In this document: positions 1 to 8,554 of the stretch, in pieces | Layout: each line of letters begins with the position of its first letter | Numbering within the stretch: the stretch's first letter is position 1 | Assembly: GCA_027459665.1 (NCBI GenBank) | Contig: DAIDHN010000002.1 | Coordinates: 62,001-126,000, forward strand | DNA from: Chthonomonadaceae bacterium | GTDB lineage: Bacteria; Armatimonadota; Chthonomonadetes; Chthonomonadales; Chthonomonadaceae | DNA: 64,000 nucleotides | Reading direction: 5' to 3' | Notes under the pieces: model-generated | Seen by the model: the letters and a program-made list of their open reading frames with translations, nothing else | Databases searched by the model: none | Told to the model about the DNA's origin: nothing | Made by a program: the position numbers and the translations under genes

Positions 1-563
1 TCACAACCCGCCCACAAGGCAGAGGAACCGGGCTTGGCTTAGCCTCTTGCTATGGCATAGTACAGCAGTACAATGGGATAATTCATGTACAGAGTGCGCC
101 TCAGAAGGGCACTGTCTTTTCAATCTACCTGCCATACAGCAGTCAGCGCAATGTAGAACCGCCCAAAACCAAGCATTCCAGCCAAACACCCCTTATCTTG
201 CTGGTTGAGGATGACCCTCACGTGAGAGAAATTGTCTCCAAAACACTAAGAACAGGAGATACAAGACTGATTGCGGCAGAAAATGGTCTCATTGCCCTCG
301 AACTTGCAAGACAAAGTGCAGCAAAAATAGATTTGCTGATCACAGATATCAGAATGCCCCAAATGAACGGCATCGAACTGGCGGAAAGACTGATTGCCGT
401 AGATAAAATTACAAGGGTACTCTTCATTTCAGGATACGCAGATGGAGAAAAACCTACCCTTTCTACTGCACATCATGCCGAATTCCTGGCAAAACCGTTC
501 ACTCCAAAAGCCCTCAGAGCAATCGTGCAAAAAATACTGTCCCAAAACCAGACAACAACATAA
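1..563 (+). CDS. Hybrid sensor histidine kinase, C-terminal fragment (HATPase end + receiver domain)
   Basis: Partial gene entering from the left edge; the open frame begins at base 3 and gives 186 residues. The first part carries the G2 box of a histidine-kinase ATP-binding domain (GTGLGLASCYGIV) and the closing beta strand of that fold (GTVFSIYLP). After a short linker a receiver domain follows (VEDDPHVREIV, phospho-acceptor Asp in LLITDIRMP, conserved Lys in LAKPFTP). The order kinase then receiver is that of hybrid kinases that relay phosphate in cis or to a phosphotransfer protein. Sensor and dimerisation domains lie outside the window, so the stimulus is unknown. A promoter for the next gene starts immediately after its stop. 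Confidence 0.85.
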   Translation, partial: TTRPQGRGTGLGLASCYGIVQQYNGIIHVQSAPQKGTVFSIYLPYSSQRNVEPPKTKHSSQTPLILLVEDDPHVREIVSKTLRTGDTRLIAAENGLIALELARQSAAKIDLLITDIRMPQMNGIELAERLIAVDKITRVLFISGYADGEKPTLSTAHHAEFLAKPFTPKALRAIVQKILSQNQTTT

Positions 564-564
564 A

Positions 565-593
565 TTGCAAACACCACAGCAGGGTATTATAAA
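565..593 (+). promoter_or_regulatory. Sigma-70-like promoter of the M1 peptidase gene
   Basis: TTGCAA (565-570), 17-base spacer, TATAAA (588-593). Transcription would begin near base 600, leaving a leader of about 19 bases that contains the AAGGAG ribosome site of the next gene. The same TTGCAA-N17 architecture recurs in front of the pseudopilin gene at 60763. Confidence 0.6.
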
Positions 594-618
594 CTATACT
601 GCACTGCAAGGAGTTTAT

Positions 619-3123
619 ATGTACTGCTCTCGAATTGCACGTACTCTGTTACTGCTTTCTCTATCTGCCTGCACCCTTTTGCTCGCCAAAACGGCATTCG
701 CCCAATTTCAATTCTTCCGAGGCAGTCCTTTTTCCGCTCCAGCCGCAGTCATGCACACAACACGACAGCGCTCGTACCATGTACAACACCTCAAGGTTGT
801 ACTCAACATTCAGCCGAAAACTCATTCTGCACTATGCTCTGCTACTAATACCCTTACGCCGCTTCGCACTCATCTGCTCATGATAGAATTAGACGCAGGC
901 GCCAGCCTCCAAATACAAGACTGTTTCATAGATGGCCTGCGCGCACTGTATGTACACAACAAAGCGAAACTTGACATCACTGCCCCCTTCCCTCTTAAAA
1001 CGGGCCATTGGTATAAAGTAAAAGTGAATTACCTGCTGCCTGGCCCTACTGGCCGCGGCGGGGTAAATGGATCCGAGGGGTTTAACTGGGCAGGGCCAGA
1101 TAAACAGCACCCCAAAAGAGTTCCGCAGTTCTATACTCAGGGAGAAACCGAATACAATCACAATTGGGTGCCGTGTTACGATTTTCCCAATGACAAATGT
1201 ACTACAGAAACCATTACAACAGTGCCAGAAAACTGGTTGGTGATAGGTAACGGTACACTGGTGCAGAACATACCTCATCCAGCTCAACATACAAGAACTT
1301 ACCACTGGGTTATGAACCAGCCACAGTCTACGTACTTACTTTCACTCGATGGTGGACTGCTTTCTCTGCGCAAAGGCGAATGGAGGGGAATACCACTCTA
1401 CTACACCGCCCCCAAGGGGCAGGGCAAAGACCTGCTGCCCTCGTATGGCAATCTGCCAGACGAGCTTTCATTTTTTTCCGATATTCTCAATTACAAATTT
1501 GCATGGCCAAAGTACGCAGAAGATGCTGTATACGACTTCAATGGCGGTATGGAAAACGTTAGCGCCACCACGCTAGATAACCATCTGAATGACTATCGAA
1601 GCGGAACTTATCCTCTTTCCAGCCTGACCTCTCATGAGCTGGCGCATCAGTGGTTTGGAGACCTCATTACCTGTCAGAATTGGGGCAATATTTGGCTCAA
1701 CGAAGGGTTTGCAAACTTTTTTGATGCACTCTACCTCAATCATGCTTTTGGCAGAAATGCCTTCCTGGCAGAAAAAGAAAGTTTCCTCAGAGGCTATCTA
1801 TTTGAAACACATAGATATGAGCGCCCAATTGTAACCGAATTCTACGCACGTCCCTCTGTCATGTTTGATGCCACCACCTACGACAAGGGCGCTCTGGTGC
1901 TTGCCATGCTTTACCATAGGCTTGGGCACAAGGTATTCTTCAAGGCACTGCACAACTACCTCAAAGAATACCAGTACAAAAATGCCAACACGCTTGAACT
2001 GCAACAGTCTATGTCTGCCTCTACTGGCATCAACCTCGCCAATTTCTTCCATCAATGGGTATTCGAGCCAGGGCACCCTGTACTCAACATGACATGGAGC
2101 TATCAACCTGACACACATACTGTACAGGCAGATATACAGCAGAAGCAAAAACTAATCAATGGCGTACCAGTCTTTCACACCCCGGTAACTCTGGGACTGA
2201 TATTCCCAAACGGCAGCATCAAAAAAATAGATGTATATCTGAAAGAACAAACACAAAGCTTCCAGGTTCCCTCTTCAGTTCAGCCTGCTGCAGTTCTCCT
2301 TGATCCCGATCACTGGCTGCTAAAAGAAGTGCCACACCTGCACTGGTCGGCTCAAGAGCTTCCATACATTCTGCACTATGCACCTGCATATCTGGATAGA
2401 ATAGCTGCCGCACAAAAAATTACTGCCGAACACAATGGTCTCAACAATCAAACAGAGCCATTGTTCCTCGCACAGCTTTCTAGAGAACAGTCTGGCAGAG
2501 TGGCGGCATATCTCATCCAGCAGCTAGCTGCCCTCAAAGACCCTCATCTTCAGCCTCTGTTTCTTACACAGGCTCGAAGCAGGTCGCTGCGCAGAAGCAC
2601 AGCAGCAATTGAAGCGCTTGGCAAACTCCTGCCTAATTCATCGGCAGTCAAGCTCGTAAAATCTATCGCAGCCAGCAATACTCTGCCGTATCAACAGGTA
2701 GGCGCTGCAATTGGCAGTCTCGTTGCATTCAATCCCAACAATGCACTGCCCGTAATTCAGCAGCAGGCTGCACACAACAACCCAACTCTCACAGAATCGA
2801 TTCTGAGAGCAATTTCGCTCAAAACACTGCCAGCTGCAGAGCCGATTGTCATAAATGCAGCCAGCCAGAATACACCTTTCTTTGTGCGCTACCTCGCCCT
2901 TATCAAACTGAGGCAAACACCAGATACCGATGCTGCTGCCAACAGCTGTATTCTTTCCATGCTCAAAGGTGCTCCAGGCTTTATGCAAATGCAGATTGTG
3001 AACACACTTGGAGAGCGAAAAGTGAGCAGCGCACTGCCGGCACTAAAAAACCTGCTCAACAGTACAAAAAATCCTGGCTTAAAAAACGCGATAACAGGAG
3101 CAATCAAAAATATCGTGCCATAA
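619..3123 (+). CDS. Secreted M1-family zinc aminopeptidase with helical-repeat C-terminus
   Basis: 834 residues. The ATG at 619 is chosen because AAGGAG lies 5-10 bases upstream and it opens a classical signal peptide (RIARTLLLLSLSACTLLLA ending in AFA-Q). The peptidase has the exopeptidase signature GGMEN (residues 309-313) and the zinc site HELAH-X18-E (H339, H343, E362, the latter in WLNEGFA), so it should remove N-terminal residues from peptides outside the cytoplasm. The last ~250 residues are Ala/Leu-rich helices resembling HEAT/ARM repeats, a plausible replacement for the ERAP1-like C-terminal domain. It stands alone behind its own promoter and converges with the small gene on the other strand. 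Confidence 0.92.
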   Translation: MYCSRIARTLLLLSLSACTLLLAKTAFAQFQFFRGSPFSAPAAVMHTTRQRSYHVQHLKVVLNIQPKTHSALCSATNTLTPLRTHLLMIELDAGASLQIQDCFIDGLRALYVHNKAKLDITAPFPLKTGHWYKVKVNYLLPGPTGRGGVNGSEGFNWAGPDKQHPKRVPQFYTQGETEYNHNWVPCYDFPNDKCTTETITTVPENWLVIGNGTLVQNIPHPAQHTRTYHWVMNQPQSTYLLSLDGGLLSLRKGEWRGIPLYYTAPKGQGKDLLPSYGNLPDELSFFSDILNYKFAWPKYAEDAVYDFNGGMENVSATTLDNHLNDYRSGTYPLSSLTSHELAHQWFGDLITCQNWGNIWLNEGFANFFDALYLNHAFGRNAFLAEKESFLRGYLFETHRYERPIVTEFYARPSVMFDATTYDKGALVLAMLYHRLGHKVFFKALHNYLKEYQYKNANTLELQQSMSASTGINLANFFHQWVFEPGHPVLNMTWSYQPDTHTVQADIQQKQKLINGVPVFHTPVTLGLIFPNGSIKKIDVYLKEQTQSFQVPSSVQPAAVLLDPDHWLLKEVPHLHWSAQELPYILHYAPAYLDRIAAAQKITAEHNGLNNQTEPLFLAQLSREQSGRVAAYLIQQLAALKDPHLQPLFLTQARSRSLRRSTAAIEALGKLLPNSSAVKLVKSIAASNTLPYQQVGAAIGSLVAFNPNNALPVIQQQAAHNNPTLTESILRAISLKTLPAAEPIVINAASQNTPFFVRYLALIKLRQTPDTDAAANSCILSMLKGAPGFMQMQIVNTLGERKVSSALPALKNLLNSTKNPGLKNAITGAIKNIVP

Positions 3124-3130
3124 AAACCCG

Positions 3131-3427
3131 TCAGTCGGTATATTCCACCTGATTGTTTTTATTACGCAACATCACAGAAGAGCAGGCGTCTTCAAGCAGG
3201 ATGCGCCTGCTCCTGCCATCAACCATATTGAGAGTAAAAATCATGCCGTTCTGAACTATCCCCTCCACCACATCCCCATGGAAGGGAGGTTCTTCAGTGC
3301 CCTCGCCCAGCTGTATGATAAGCTGCGAATCATCGGCAAATTTGATACGCATTTCTTTTCCTGCTGTTGATGTATTGTCAACAGTTCGCCCAGCCAGCAG
3401 AGCCGATAATTTTTTATTTGCCCCCAT
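3131..3427 (-). CDS. Small protein of unknown function, predicted beta-rich
   Basis: 98 residues starting MGANKKLSALLAGR. The ATG at 3427 is preferred over an upstream in-frame start because GAGGTG sits just before it. The sequence alternates hydrophobic and polar residues (MRIKFADDSQLIIQL, VVEGIVQNGMIFTLNMVDG), as expected for a small beta barrel, and has a conserved-looking glycine-rich turn. No cysteine pair, signal peptide or membrane segment is seen. It is divergent from accB, and an inverted repeat lies between them. I do not recognise the family; its function is unknown. Confidence 0.7.
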   Translation of the reverse strand: MGANKKLSALLAGRTVDNTSTAGKEMRIKFADDSQLIIQLGEGTEEPPFHGDVVEGIVQNGMIFTLNMVDGRSRRILLEDACSSVMLRNKNNQVEYTD

Positions 3428-3449
3428 TTTACACCTCTTCTCCCCAAGC

Positions 3450-3478
3450 ATACCCCAATACTGCTTTCTCTGGGGTAT
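3450..3478. promoter_or_regulatory. Inverted repeat (possible operator) between the small gene and accB
   Basis: ATACCCCA (3450-3457), 13-base spacer, TGGGGTAT (3471-3478). The centre-to-centre distance is 21 bases, two helical turns, as in sites bound by dimeric regulators. A TATACT hexamer (3476-3481) overlaps the right arm and could be the -10 of accB. It could also be a chance palindrome. Confidence 0.35.
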
Positions 3479-3528
3479 ACTCGCTTAACACATGCACCTC
3501 TGAGTGCCGAAAATCCCCCCAAAATAGG

Positions 3529-4008
3529 ATGGATGCCGTCTGTATGGCAATACTTGGCTTTGAACTGGAAGAAATAGCGCGCCTTGTTACTCTTATGCAG
3601 GAACAAGGTTTGCAAGACCTTATTGTTGAAGAAGAGGGGCGCAGCCTAAGAATGCGCGGCCCTAAAAAGAAAGAGAAATTATATGCAGCCAGGGGTTCAA
3701 AACTACTGGCCAAGCCTGTTTCAGGGCAGCGTGCGTTGTTGCCTGCCCCTGCAGCTTATCAGGAAACAGGTGAAAAACTTCTCTCACCAATGGTAGGCGT
3801 GTTCTATCGCTCGGATAAGCCAGGGGGCACTCCACTAATACAGATAGGAGACCACATTCAGAGAGAACAGACGATTGGAGTGCTGGAGGCGATGAAGGTC
3901 TTTTCTGAATTTAAATCGGAATGTTCCGGTATTGTGGTTGATATTCTAGTCAAAGATGGTCAACTTGTACATACCGGCGATGTCCTCATGGTTGTGAGAA
4001 AGGATTGA
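3529..4008 (+). CDS. accB: Biotin carboxyl carrier protein of acetyl-CoA carboxylase
   Basis: 159 residues. The C-terminal biotinyl domain (about residues 83-158) has the attachment motif EAMKV with Lys123 as the biotinylated lysine; Val replaces the more usual Met/Leu after Lys. The N-terminal third is charged (DLIVEEEGRSLRMRG), as in other AccB proteins, followed by a Pro/Ala linker. It carries CO2 from biotin carboxylase to carboxyltransferase in the first step of fatty-acid synthesis. accC is not adjacent, which is unusual. Its stop overlaps the likely TTG start of hom. The ATG at 3529 has only a weak AGG ahead of it; ATG 3544 is an alternative. Confidence 0.92.
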   Translation: MDAVCMAILGFELEEIARLVTLMQEQGLQDLIVEEEGRSLRMRGPKKKEKLYAARGSKLLAKPVSGQRALLPAPAAYQETGEKLLSPMVGVFYRSDKPGGTPLIQIGDHIQREQTIGVLEAMKVFSEFKSECSGIVVDILVKDGQLVHTGDVLMVVRKD

Positions 4009-5321
4009 ATGCAAGGGTGGCACCAGCTTTTCAAAAACCTTTCATTGGAATTGGCATACTTGGCCTGGGAGTAGTTGGCTCGGGGACAGTAGACCTGTTG
4101 CAGCGCAATCAGGCTGAACTGGAAAAGAAAATTGGCATTCCTATTCAAATTCGACGAATCGCAGTACGCAATCTTCACAAACAGCGATCTGTGCAGGTAA
4201 ATCCTGCATTGCTTACAGATAACCCTTACGAAGTGCTGGATGACCCAGAAAATGATATTATCTGCGAATTGATTGGCGGCATCAACCCGGCACACAAGTA
4301 CGTAATGCATGCTCTAAAACAGGGCAAGCAGGTAGTTACCGCCAACAAGGAAATGATGGCGAAAAGTGGACACGACCTGATGCATGAGGCAGCTCACAGA
4401 AAGCTTGACTTGCTGTTTGAAGGCAGCGTTGCTGGTGGCATTCCTATTATTCAGCCCATGAAAAATGCACTGGCAGGCAACCTTGTACAAGAAGTAGTAG
4501 GCATTATCAATGGTACTACCAACTACATTCTTACACGAATGTCTAAAGATATGGCAGACCTGCCTGATGTGCTGCTGGAGGCGCAGAAACTTGGTTATGC
4601 CGAGGCAGACCCCTCCAGCGACATAGATGGCTACGATGCGCAGTACAAAATCGCTATCCTTTCATCCATTGCCTTCACCAGCCGGGTAAATGTAAACGAT
4701 GTGTATGTAGAGGGAATACGTTCTCTTGCACAAAAAGACATTGCCTACGCCAGAGAACTCGGATACTGCATAAAGCTGGTTGGTATTGGCAAACGACTGC
4801 CCGATGGCAGAATGCAGGTGAGGGTACACCCCGCCCTGCTGCCGGTTTCTCACCCGCTGGCCGCTACCTCAGATGTGTACAATGCTGTGCTAGTAAAGGG
4901 CGATTCGGTAGGAGATGTCATGTTTTACGGCAGAGGCGCAGGAAGCGGACCAACCGGTAGTGCCGTAGTAGGAGATATTCTGGATACATGCAGAAATCTC
5001 AAAGCTGGCTCAACTGGCAGAGTGGTATGTACCTGCTTTGAAAAACGTGATATACAACCCATGGATGAAGTAGAAACCAGACACTATATCCGTATGTCTG
5101 TACAAGACCGCCCCCGAGTTCTGGCTGCTATTTCAGGGGTTTTTGGAGATTACAATATCAACATAGAGGCCATGATTCAAAAAACTATCTATGGCAGGCA
5201 GACCGATATAGTCTGGCTCATGCATGAAGCACCAGGCAAAGCCATCAGGGAAGCATTGCAAATTATTCAGAACCTTGATGTGGTAGTGGAAATTTCGAAC
5301 TGGATAAGAGTGGAGGAATAA
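4005..5321 (+). CDS. hom: Homoserine dehydrogenase with C-terminal ACT domain
   Basis: 438 residues. NAD(P)H-dependent reduction of aspartate semialdehyde to homoserine, the branch point to Thr, Met and Ile. Visible features: Rossmann motif GILGLGVVGSGTV at the N-terminus, the LIGG and VTANKE substrate/cofactor motifs, the family signature INGTTNYILT with EADPSSDIDGYDA downstream, and a C-terminal ACT domain (about residues 355-438, beginning RMSVQDRPRVLAAI), which usually confers feedback control by threonine. It starts at TTG 4005, overlapping the accB stop; GTG 4017 in the same frame is an alternative with better spacing to AAGGA. DUF1854 follows two bases after the stop. Confidence 0.95.
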   Translation: MNARVAPAFQKPFIGIGILGLGVVGSGTVDLLQRNQAELEKKIGIPIQIRRIAVRNLHKQRSVQVNPALLTDNPYEVLDDPENDIICELIGGINPAHKYVMHALKQGKQVVTANKEMMAKSGHDLMHEAAHRKLDLLFEGSVAGGIPIIQPMKNALAGNLVQEVVGIINGTTNYILTRMSKDMADLPDVLLEAQKLGYAEADPSSDIDGYDAQYKIAILSSIAFTSRVNVNDVYVEGIRSLAQKDIAYARELGYCIKLVGIGKRLPDGRMQVRVHPALLPVSHPLAATSDVYNAVLVKGDSVGDVMFYGRGAGSGPTGSAVVGDILDTCRNLKAGSTGRVVCTCFEKRDIQPMDEVETRHYIRMSVQDRPRVLAAISGVFGDYNINIEAMIQKTIYGRQTDIVWLMHEAPGKAIREALQIIQNLDVVVEISNWIRVEE

Positions 5322-5323
5322 CA

Positions 5324-5851
5324 ATGTCTCTGCAAACTGATTCAACTATCGATGAAGGCGCAGCATTCGAACTGCGTGTTCTTGACCCGCAGCAGGTGAA
5401 AATTTTTCGGGTGGCTGGCGTAGTGCGCCTTACACTGGAAAATAATCGCTCATGGACGCGAGCACAGCCCATGAGAGCGTTCCCGCTCTCCAACCCAGAC
5501 CAGTACATTGGATTTCTGGATGTGCAGAACAAGGACATTGGCATCATCACCAACCCTGCTTTACTCGACGCCGAATCACGTAAGATAATGGAAGAGGAGT
5601 TGGAAAAACGTTACTTTGTCCCTCTCATTAGAAAAGTGCTGTCGGTAAAAGAAGAATTCGGGACAGTAACGTGGAAAGTGGAAACAGACCGAGGTCAACG
5701 GGATATTATGGTACGTAACATACGAGACAACCTGCAAGAACTTTCGGCCTCGCGTATTATTGTCACGGATGTAGATGGGAATAGATATGAATTTCCAGAC
5801 ATCAGCCGCATTGATGGTCGCAGCCAGGGAATAATACTGCGCAACCTGTAG
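5324..5851 (+). CDS. DUF1854 family protein
   Basis: 175 residues. Strong match by eye to DUF1854: the block YFVPLIRKVLSVKEEFGTVTW, then TDRGQRDIMVRNIRDNL, and the hallmark VTDVDGNRYEFPDI near the end. Start ATG 5324 has GGAGG 7 bases upstream and lies 2 bases after hom, so the two are probably co-transcribed. In other bacteria the family is noted next to ABC exporters in cyanophycin-associated loci; here an ABC-2 operon lies just downstream on the opposite strand, but no cyanophycin gene is seen. Biochemical function is unknown. Confidence 0.85.
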   Translation: MSLQTDSTIDEGAAFELRVLDPQQVKIFRVAGVVRLTLENNRSWTRAQPMRAFPLSNPDQYIGFLDVQNKDIGIITNPALLDAESRKIMEEELEKRYFVPLIRKVLSVKEEFGTVTWKVETDRGQRDIMVRNIRDNLQELSASRIIVTDVDGNRYEFPDISRIDGRSQGIILRNL

Positions 5852-5856
5852 GCGCC

Positions 5857-6681
5857 CTATCCTCCTTCTGCTCTGCCTACATATTCACGGCTGCTGAAAA
5901 CCAGTATAGCAAGAACCAAACAGCCTGCTGCTACAGAACACAACACCCCCCACGAAAGAGCGGTGGTGATGTGAAAACCGCTTCCAGATGTACCGCCAAA
6001 CCCCAGCAGGCTGCCAGAGGTATCTGTATTAGCCTTATTGACGTGATGAGGCGCCAGCACATGTATGTAAGACATAAGGGATATTGCACGAAAATTGCCT
6101 GGCAGCTGCGGGATAAGCGTCTCCCATAAAAACCCGTACAGCAAACCGGCTACCAGTGGGATAAGAGCGCGATTCACCATTGAGCACAGCAGCAAAAACA
6201 GCGATGTGTATGCAAATGCCCCAAGCAAAAGCACTCCCATGTCTCTTCCAACCGGCGCCTGAGTAAATCCCCCTATCCCCAGCGTACCCAGTGCGAGCAA
6301 TACAGTAGACCCCCAGGCAACTGCAGTGGTAAGGGTAATTGATGCAAAATATCGTGCCAGCAAAATACGCCAGCGCGCTACTGGCCGGGTAAGCAGATAC
6401 ACTATTGTTTTCTGCTCTACCTCCTGCAGTATGATCCCTGTAGATGAAAGTACCGAGAGTATCACCAGCACAAATCCAAAAATCATCAAACTGGAAAAAG
6501 CATTGTATAAATGAAGCGAATGCTCATATGGATCCAAAACTGGGTGGTGAGAGGCAGAAGAAGCATGTTTGACCAGAATTGCCAAAAGTGGCGCTGCCAA
6601 AGCAAGCAGTACAGACCAGATAAGCCTGCCTGGCCTCGCAAGTGTACGCAGTGCCGATGTGTACAGTACAATGTCTACCAT
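5857..6681 (-). CDS. ABC-2 type transporter permease
   Basis: 274 residues with about six hydrophobic segments. Typical ABC-2 permease features are an amphipathic segment before the second helix (EVEQKTIVYLLTRPVARWRILLARYF) and alternating long helices. It is the last gene of a four-gene operon and starts 2 bases after the upstream ATPase, which is its expected partner. Substrate cannot be told from sequence; the family exports polymers, lipids or antibiotics or handles membrane-protein stability. It converges with DUF1854 with only 5 bases between the stops. Confidence 0.85.
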   Translation of the reverse strand: MVDIVLYTSALRTLARPGRLIWSVLLALAAPLLAILVKHASSASHHPVLDPYEHSLHLYNAFSSLMIFGFVLVILSVLSSTGIILQEVEQKTIVYLLTRPVARWRILLARYFASITLTTAVAWGSTVLLALGTLGIGGFTQAPVGRDMGVLLLGAFAYTSLFLLLCSMVNRALIPLVAGLLYGFLWETLIPQLPGNFRAISLMSYIHVLAPHHVNKANTDTSGSLLGFGGTSGSGFHITTALSWGVLCSVAAGCLVLAILVFSSREYVGRAEGG

Positions 6682-6683
6682 AA

Positions 6684-7604
6684 TTACCCCTGCACCAGAT
6701 AGTTGAAAACTGCCTCCAGATTGTTATCGGGAGAATAAAGAGATTGAATCTGCAGCCCCTGCTGCAATACCAGATCAGGAAGATCTGCATAAAACCGCTC
6801 GGGTGAATGAGTCTCCAGTTTTATTTCAAAGGGCCGCTGTCTATTCAAGGCAACGCTCAGTACGCTCTCCATTTCAATCAATTTCTGCGCAGCAGTGCGG
6901 GGCTTATCGGTTTCCAGCACGATACTATGTGGATGCTTGTCTATGAGAGCGCGTATCGTATAAATATCACCCTGGGCCAGCAGACGCCCTTTATGCAGCA
7001 GCAGAATATTGTGAGTCAGATGTTCCACCTCATATAAAATGTGGCTAGAGATAAGAATACCGCACCCTGCGCCTGCCAGTTCCAGCAGCAGTTGTGCCAT
7101 ATCACGCCGGGCTACTGGGTCGAGTCCATTGAACGGCTCATCCAGTATCAGTACCTGAGGCTGGTGTACAATAGCCTGCGCCACTTTGATACGCTGGCGC
7201 ATCCCTTTTGAGTACCCCCCCATTTTTCTGTCTGCTGCCTGATTCATGCCAACTTTTTCAATTACTTCCGCCACTCTCCGCGTACACTCAGCTCCCCTGA
7301 TGCCGGCCAGTCTGGCCATCAGGTTTACAAACTCCCTACCGGTCAAATCATCGTAAGTTGTTTCCAGTTCAGGGCAGTAACCCATGCGTGCGTAAACCCA
7401 TTGATTTGCAAATGGTTGTTTGCCAAGCACTTGTACCTGGCCGGTAGTTGGTCGAATCTGCCCTGTTACCAGTTTTAGCAGCGATGATTTTCCAGCGCCA
7501 TTTGGCCCAAGCAATGCTGTTATGCCGCCTTGTAGTGAAAAACTTACATCATTCAGCGCTATCACCTGGCCATACCATCTTGAAACACGCTGCAGTTCAA
7601 TCAT
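6684..7604 (-). CDS. ABC transporter ATP-binding protein
   Basis: 306 residues. Walker A GPNGAGKSS, signature YSKGMRQR (variant of LSGGQ), Walker B VLILDEPFNGLD and the switch His in ISSHIL are all present, followed by a ~90-residue C-terminal extension usual for CcmA/NatA-type ATPases. The ATG at 7604 overlaps the upstream permease stop as ATGA, so translation is coupled; an upstream in-frame extension exists but would lie inside that permease gene. It pairs with the permease directly downstream. Confidence 0.9.
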   Translation of the reverse strand: MIELQRVSRWYGQVIALNDVSFSLQGGITALLGPNGAGKSSLLKLVTGQIRPTTGQVQVLGKQPFANQWVYARMGYCPELETTYDDLTGREFVNLMARLAGIRGAECTRRVAEVIEKVGMNQAADRKMGGYSKGMRQRIKVAQAIVHQPQVLILDEPFNGLDPVARRDMAQLLLELAGAGCGILISSHILYEVEHLTHNILLLHKGRLLAQGDIYTIRALIDKHPHSIVLETDKPRTAAQKLIEMESVLSVALNRQRPFEIKLETHSPERFYADLPDLVLQQGLQIQSLYSPDNNLEAVFNYLVQG

Positions 7605-8554
7605 CCTTTTACTATCTCCACTGCACGAATACGTTGATGGGCTGCCAGCAAACAAAGCACTACTATAACAAGTGCCGGAATGAGCGAATAGCGCAGCAGC
7701 ACCGGCGGAGTATCTGTAAAAGCAAATGGCCCCCTGCCCAGCATAGGTTGTTTCATATTAAAGTGAAAAACGCGCTGAGCAAATGCATCCATCAATCCGC
7801 TGAGCGAGCAGTGGCTCAACAGGTTCGCCTTGTCTGGTTGTTTCCGAAAAAGCACCATCCCCAATATGCCGGCAATTGTATTGGAAAGAATGTAGATACT
7901 GGCAAATAATGCCCCTGCAGAAAAAGCTGATTTTGACCAGGCAGAAATGCCAAGTATCAAAGAGGTAAGCACTACTGCAGGAAACAGCGCAGCCAGTAAA
8001 ATGTGTACAAACACCCAGTGATCTTGTTGTAAAATGTGCATATCTGAAAATGCTGTCATGGCAGTAAGACAGTACAAAATAGAGGGAATGGCAATAACCG
8101 AATATAGTATTAGAAACAGGCCGCTCCATTTTCCAGCAAGGTAGTCTGTTCGAGTAATCGGACGGGCCAGATACACCATAAGTGCATTGGCACGGTTATC
8201 AGCCGCAATGCTGCCGGCGCCCAGCAGCAAGGCTATGCCCATCACTGCATATTCATTCAAACTTCCATTCATAACAGAAAAGAGCGTCTGTGCGAATACC
8301 TGATGCATACTGGGTGAAAGGCTGCTCAGGTTATGCTGAAAATAAAAGCCAAGTGCATGAAACAAATAAGACAGCGCACATACTCCCGTAAGCACCCAAA
8401 AGCCCACCGAACGCCGTGCCCTGCGAATAGTATAGAGAGCCACCACCCACCATCTTACTGCATGCAGCTTCAACGGGCCGTTGTACCCTCTATAACTTAG
8501 ATCAGCAATAGGAGAAGTTTGTGCATTCAATACAGGAGGGGGTGTCTTTTTCAT
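7601..8554 (-). CDS. ABC-2 type transporter permease
   Basis: 317 residues. After a cytoplasmic N-terminus of about 45 residues there are roughly six membrane segments. The motif NRANALMVYLARPITRTDYLAGK is the cytosolic coupling region typical of ABC-2 permeases that share an operon with single-domain ATPases. Start and stop codons overlap the neighbours by four bases (ATGA) on both sides, so all four genes of the operon should be made in fixed ratio. Substrate unknown. Confidence 0.85.
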   Translation of the reverse strand: MKKTPPPVLNAQTSPIADLSYRGYNGPLKLHAVRWWVVALYTIRRARRSVGFWVLTGVCALSYLFHALGFYFQHNLSSLSPSMHQVFAQTLFSVMNGSLNEYAVMGIALLLGAGSIAADNRANALMVYLARPITRTDYLAGKWSGLFLILYSVIAIPSILYCLTAMTAFSDMHILQQDHWVFVHILLAALFPAVVLTSLILGISAWSKSAFSAGALFASIYILSNTIAGILGMVLFRKQPDKANLLSHCSLSGLMDAFAQRVFHFNMKQPMLGRGPFAFTDTPPVLLRYSLIPALVIVVLCLLAAHQRIRAVEIVKG

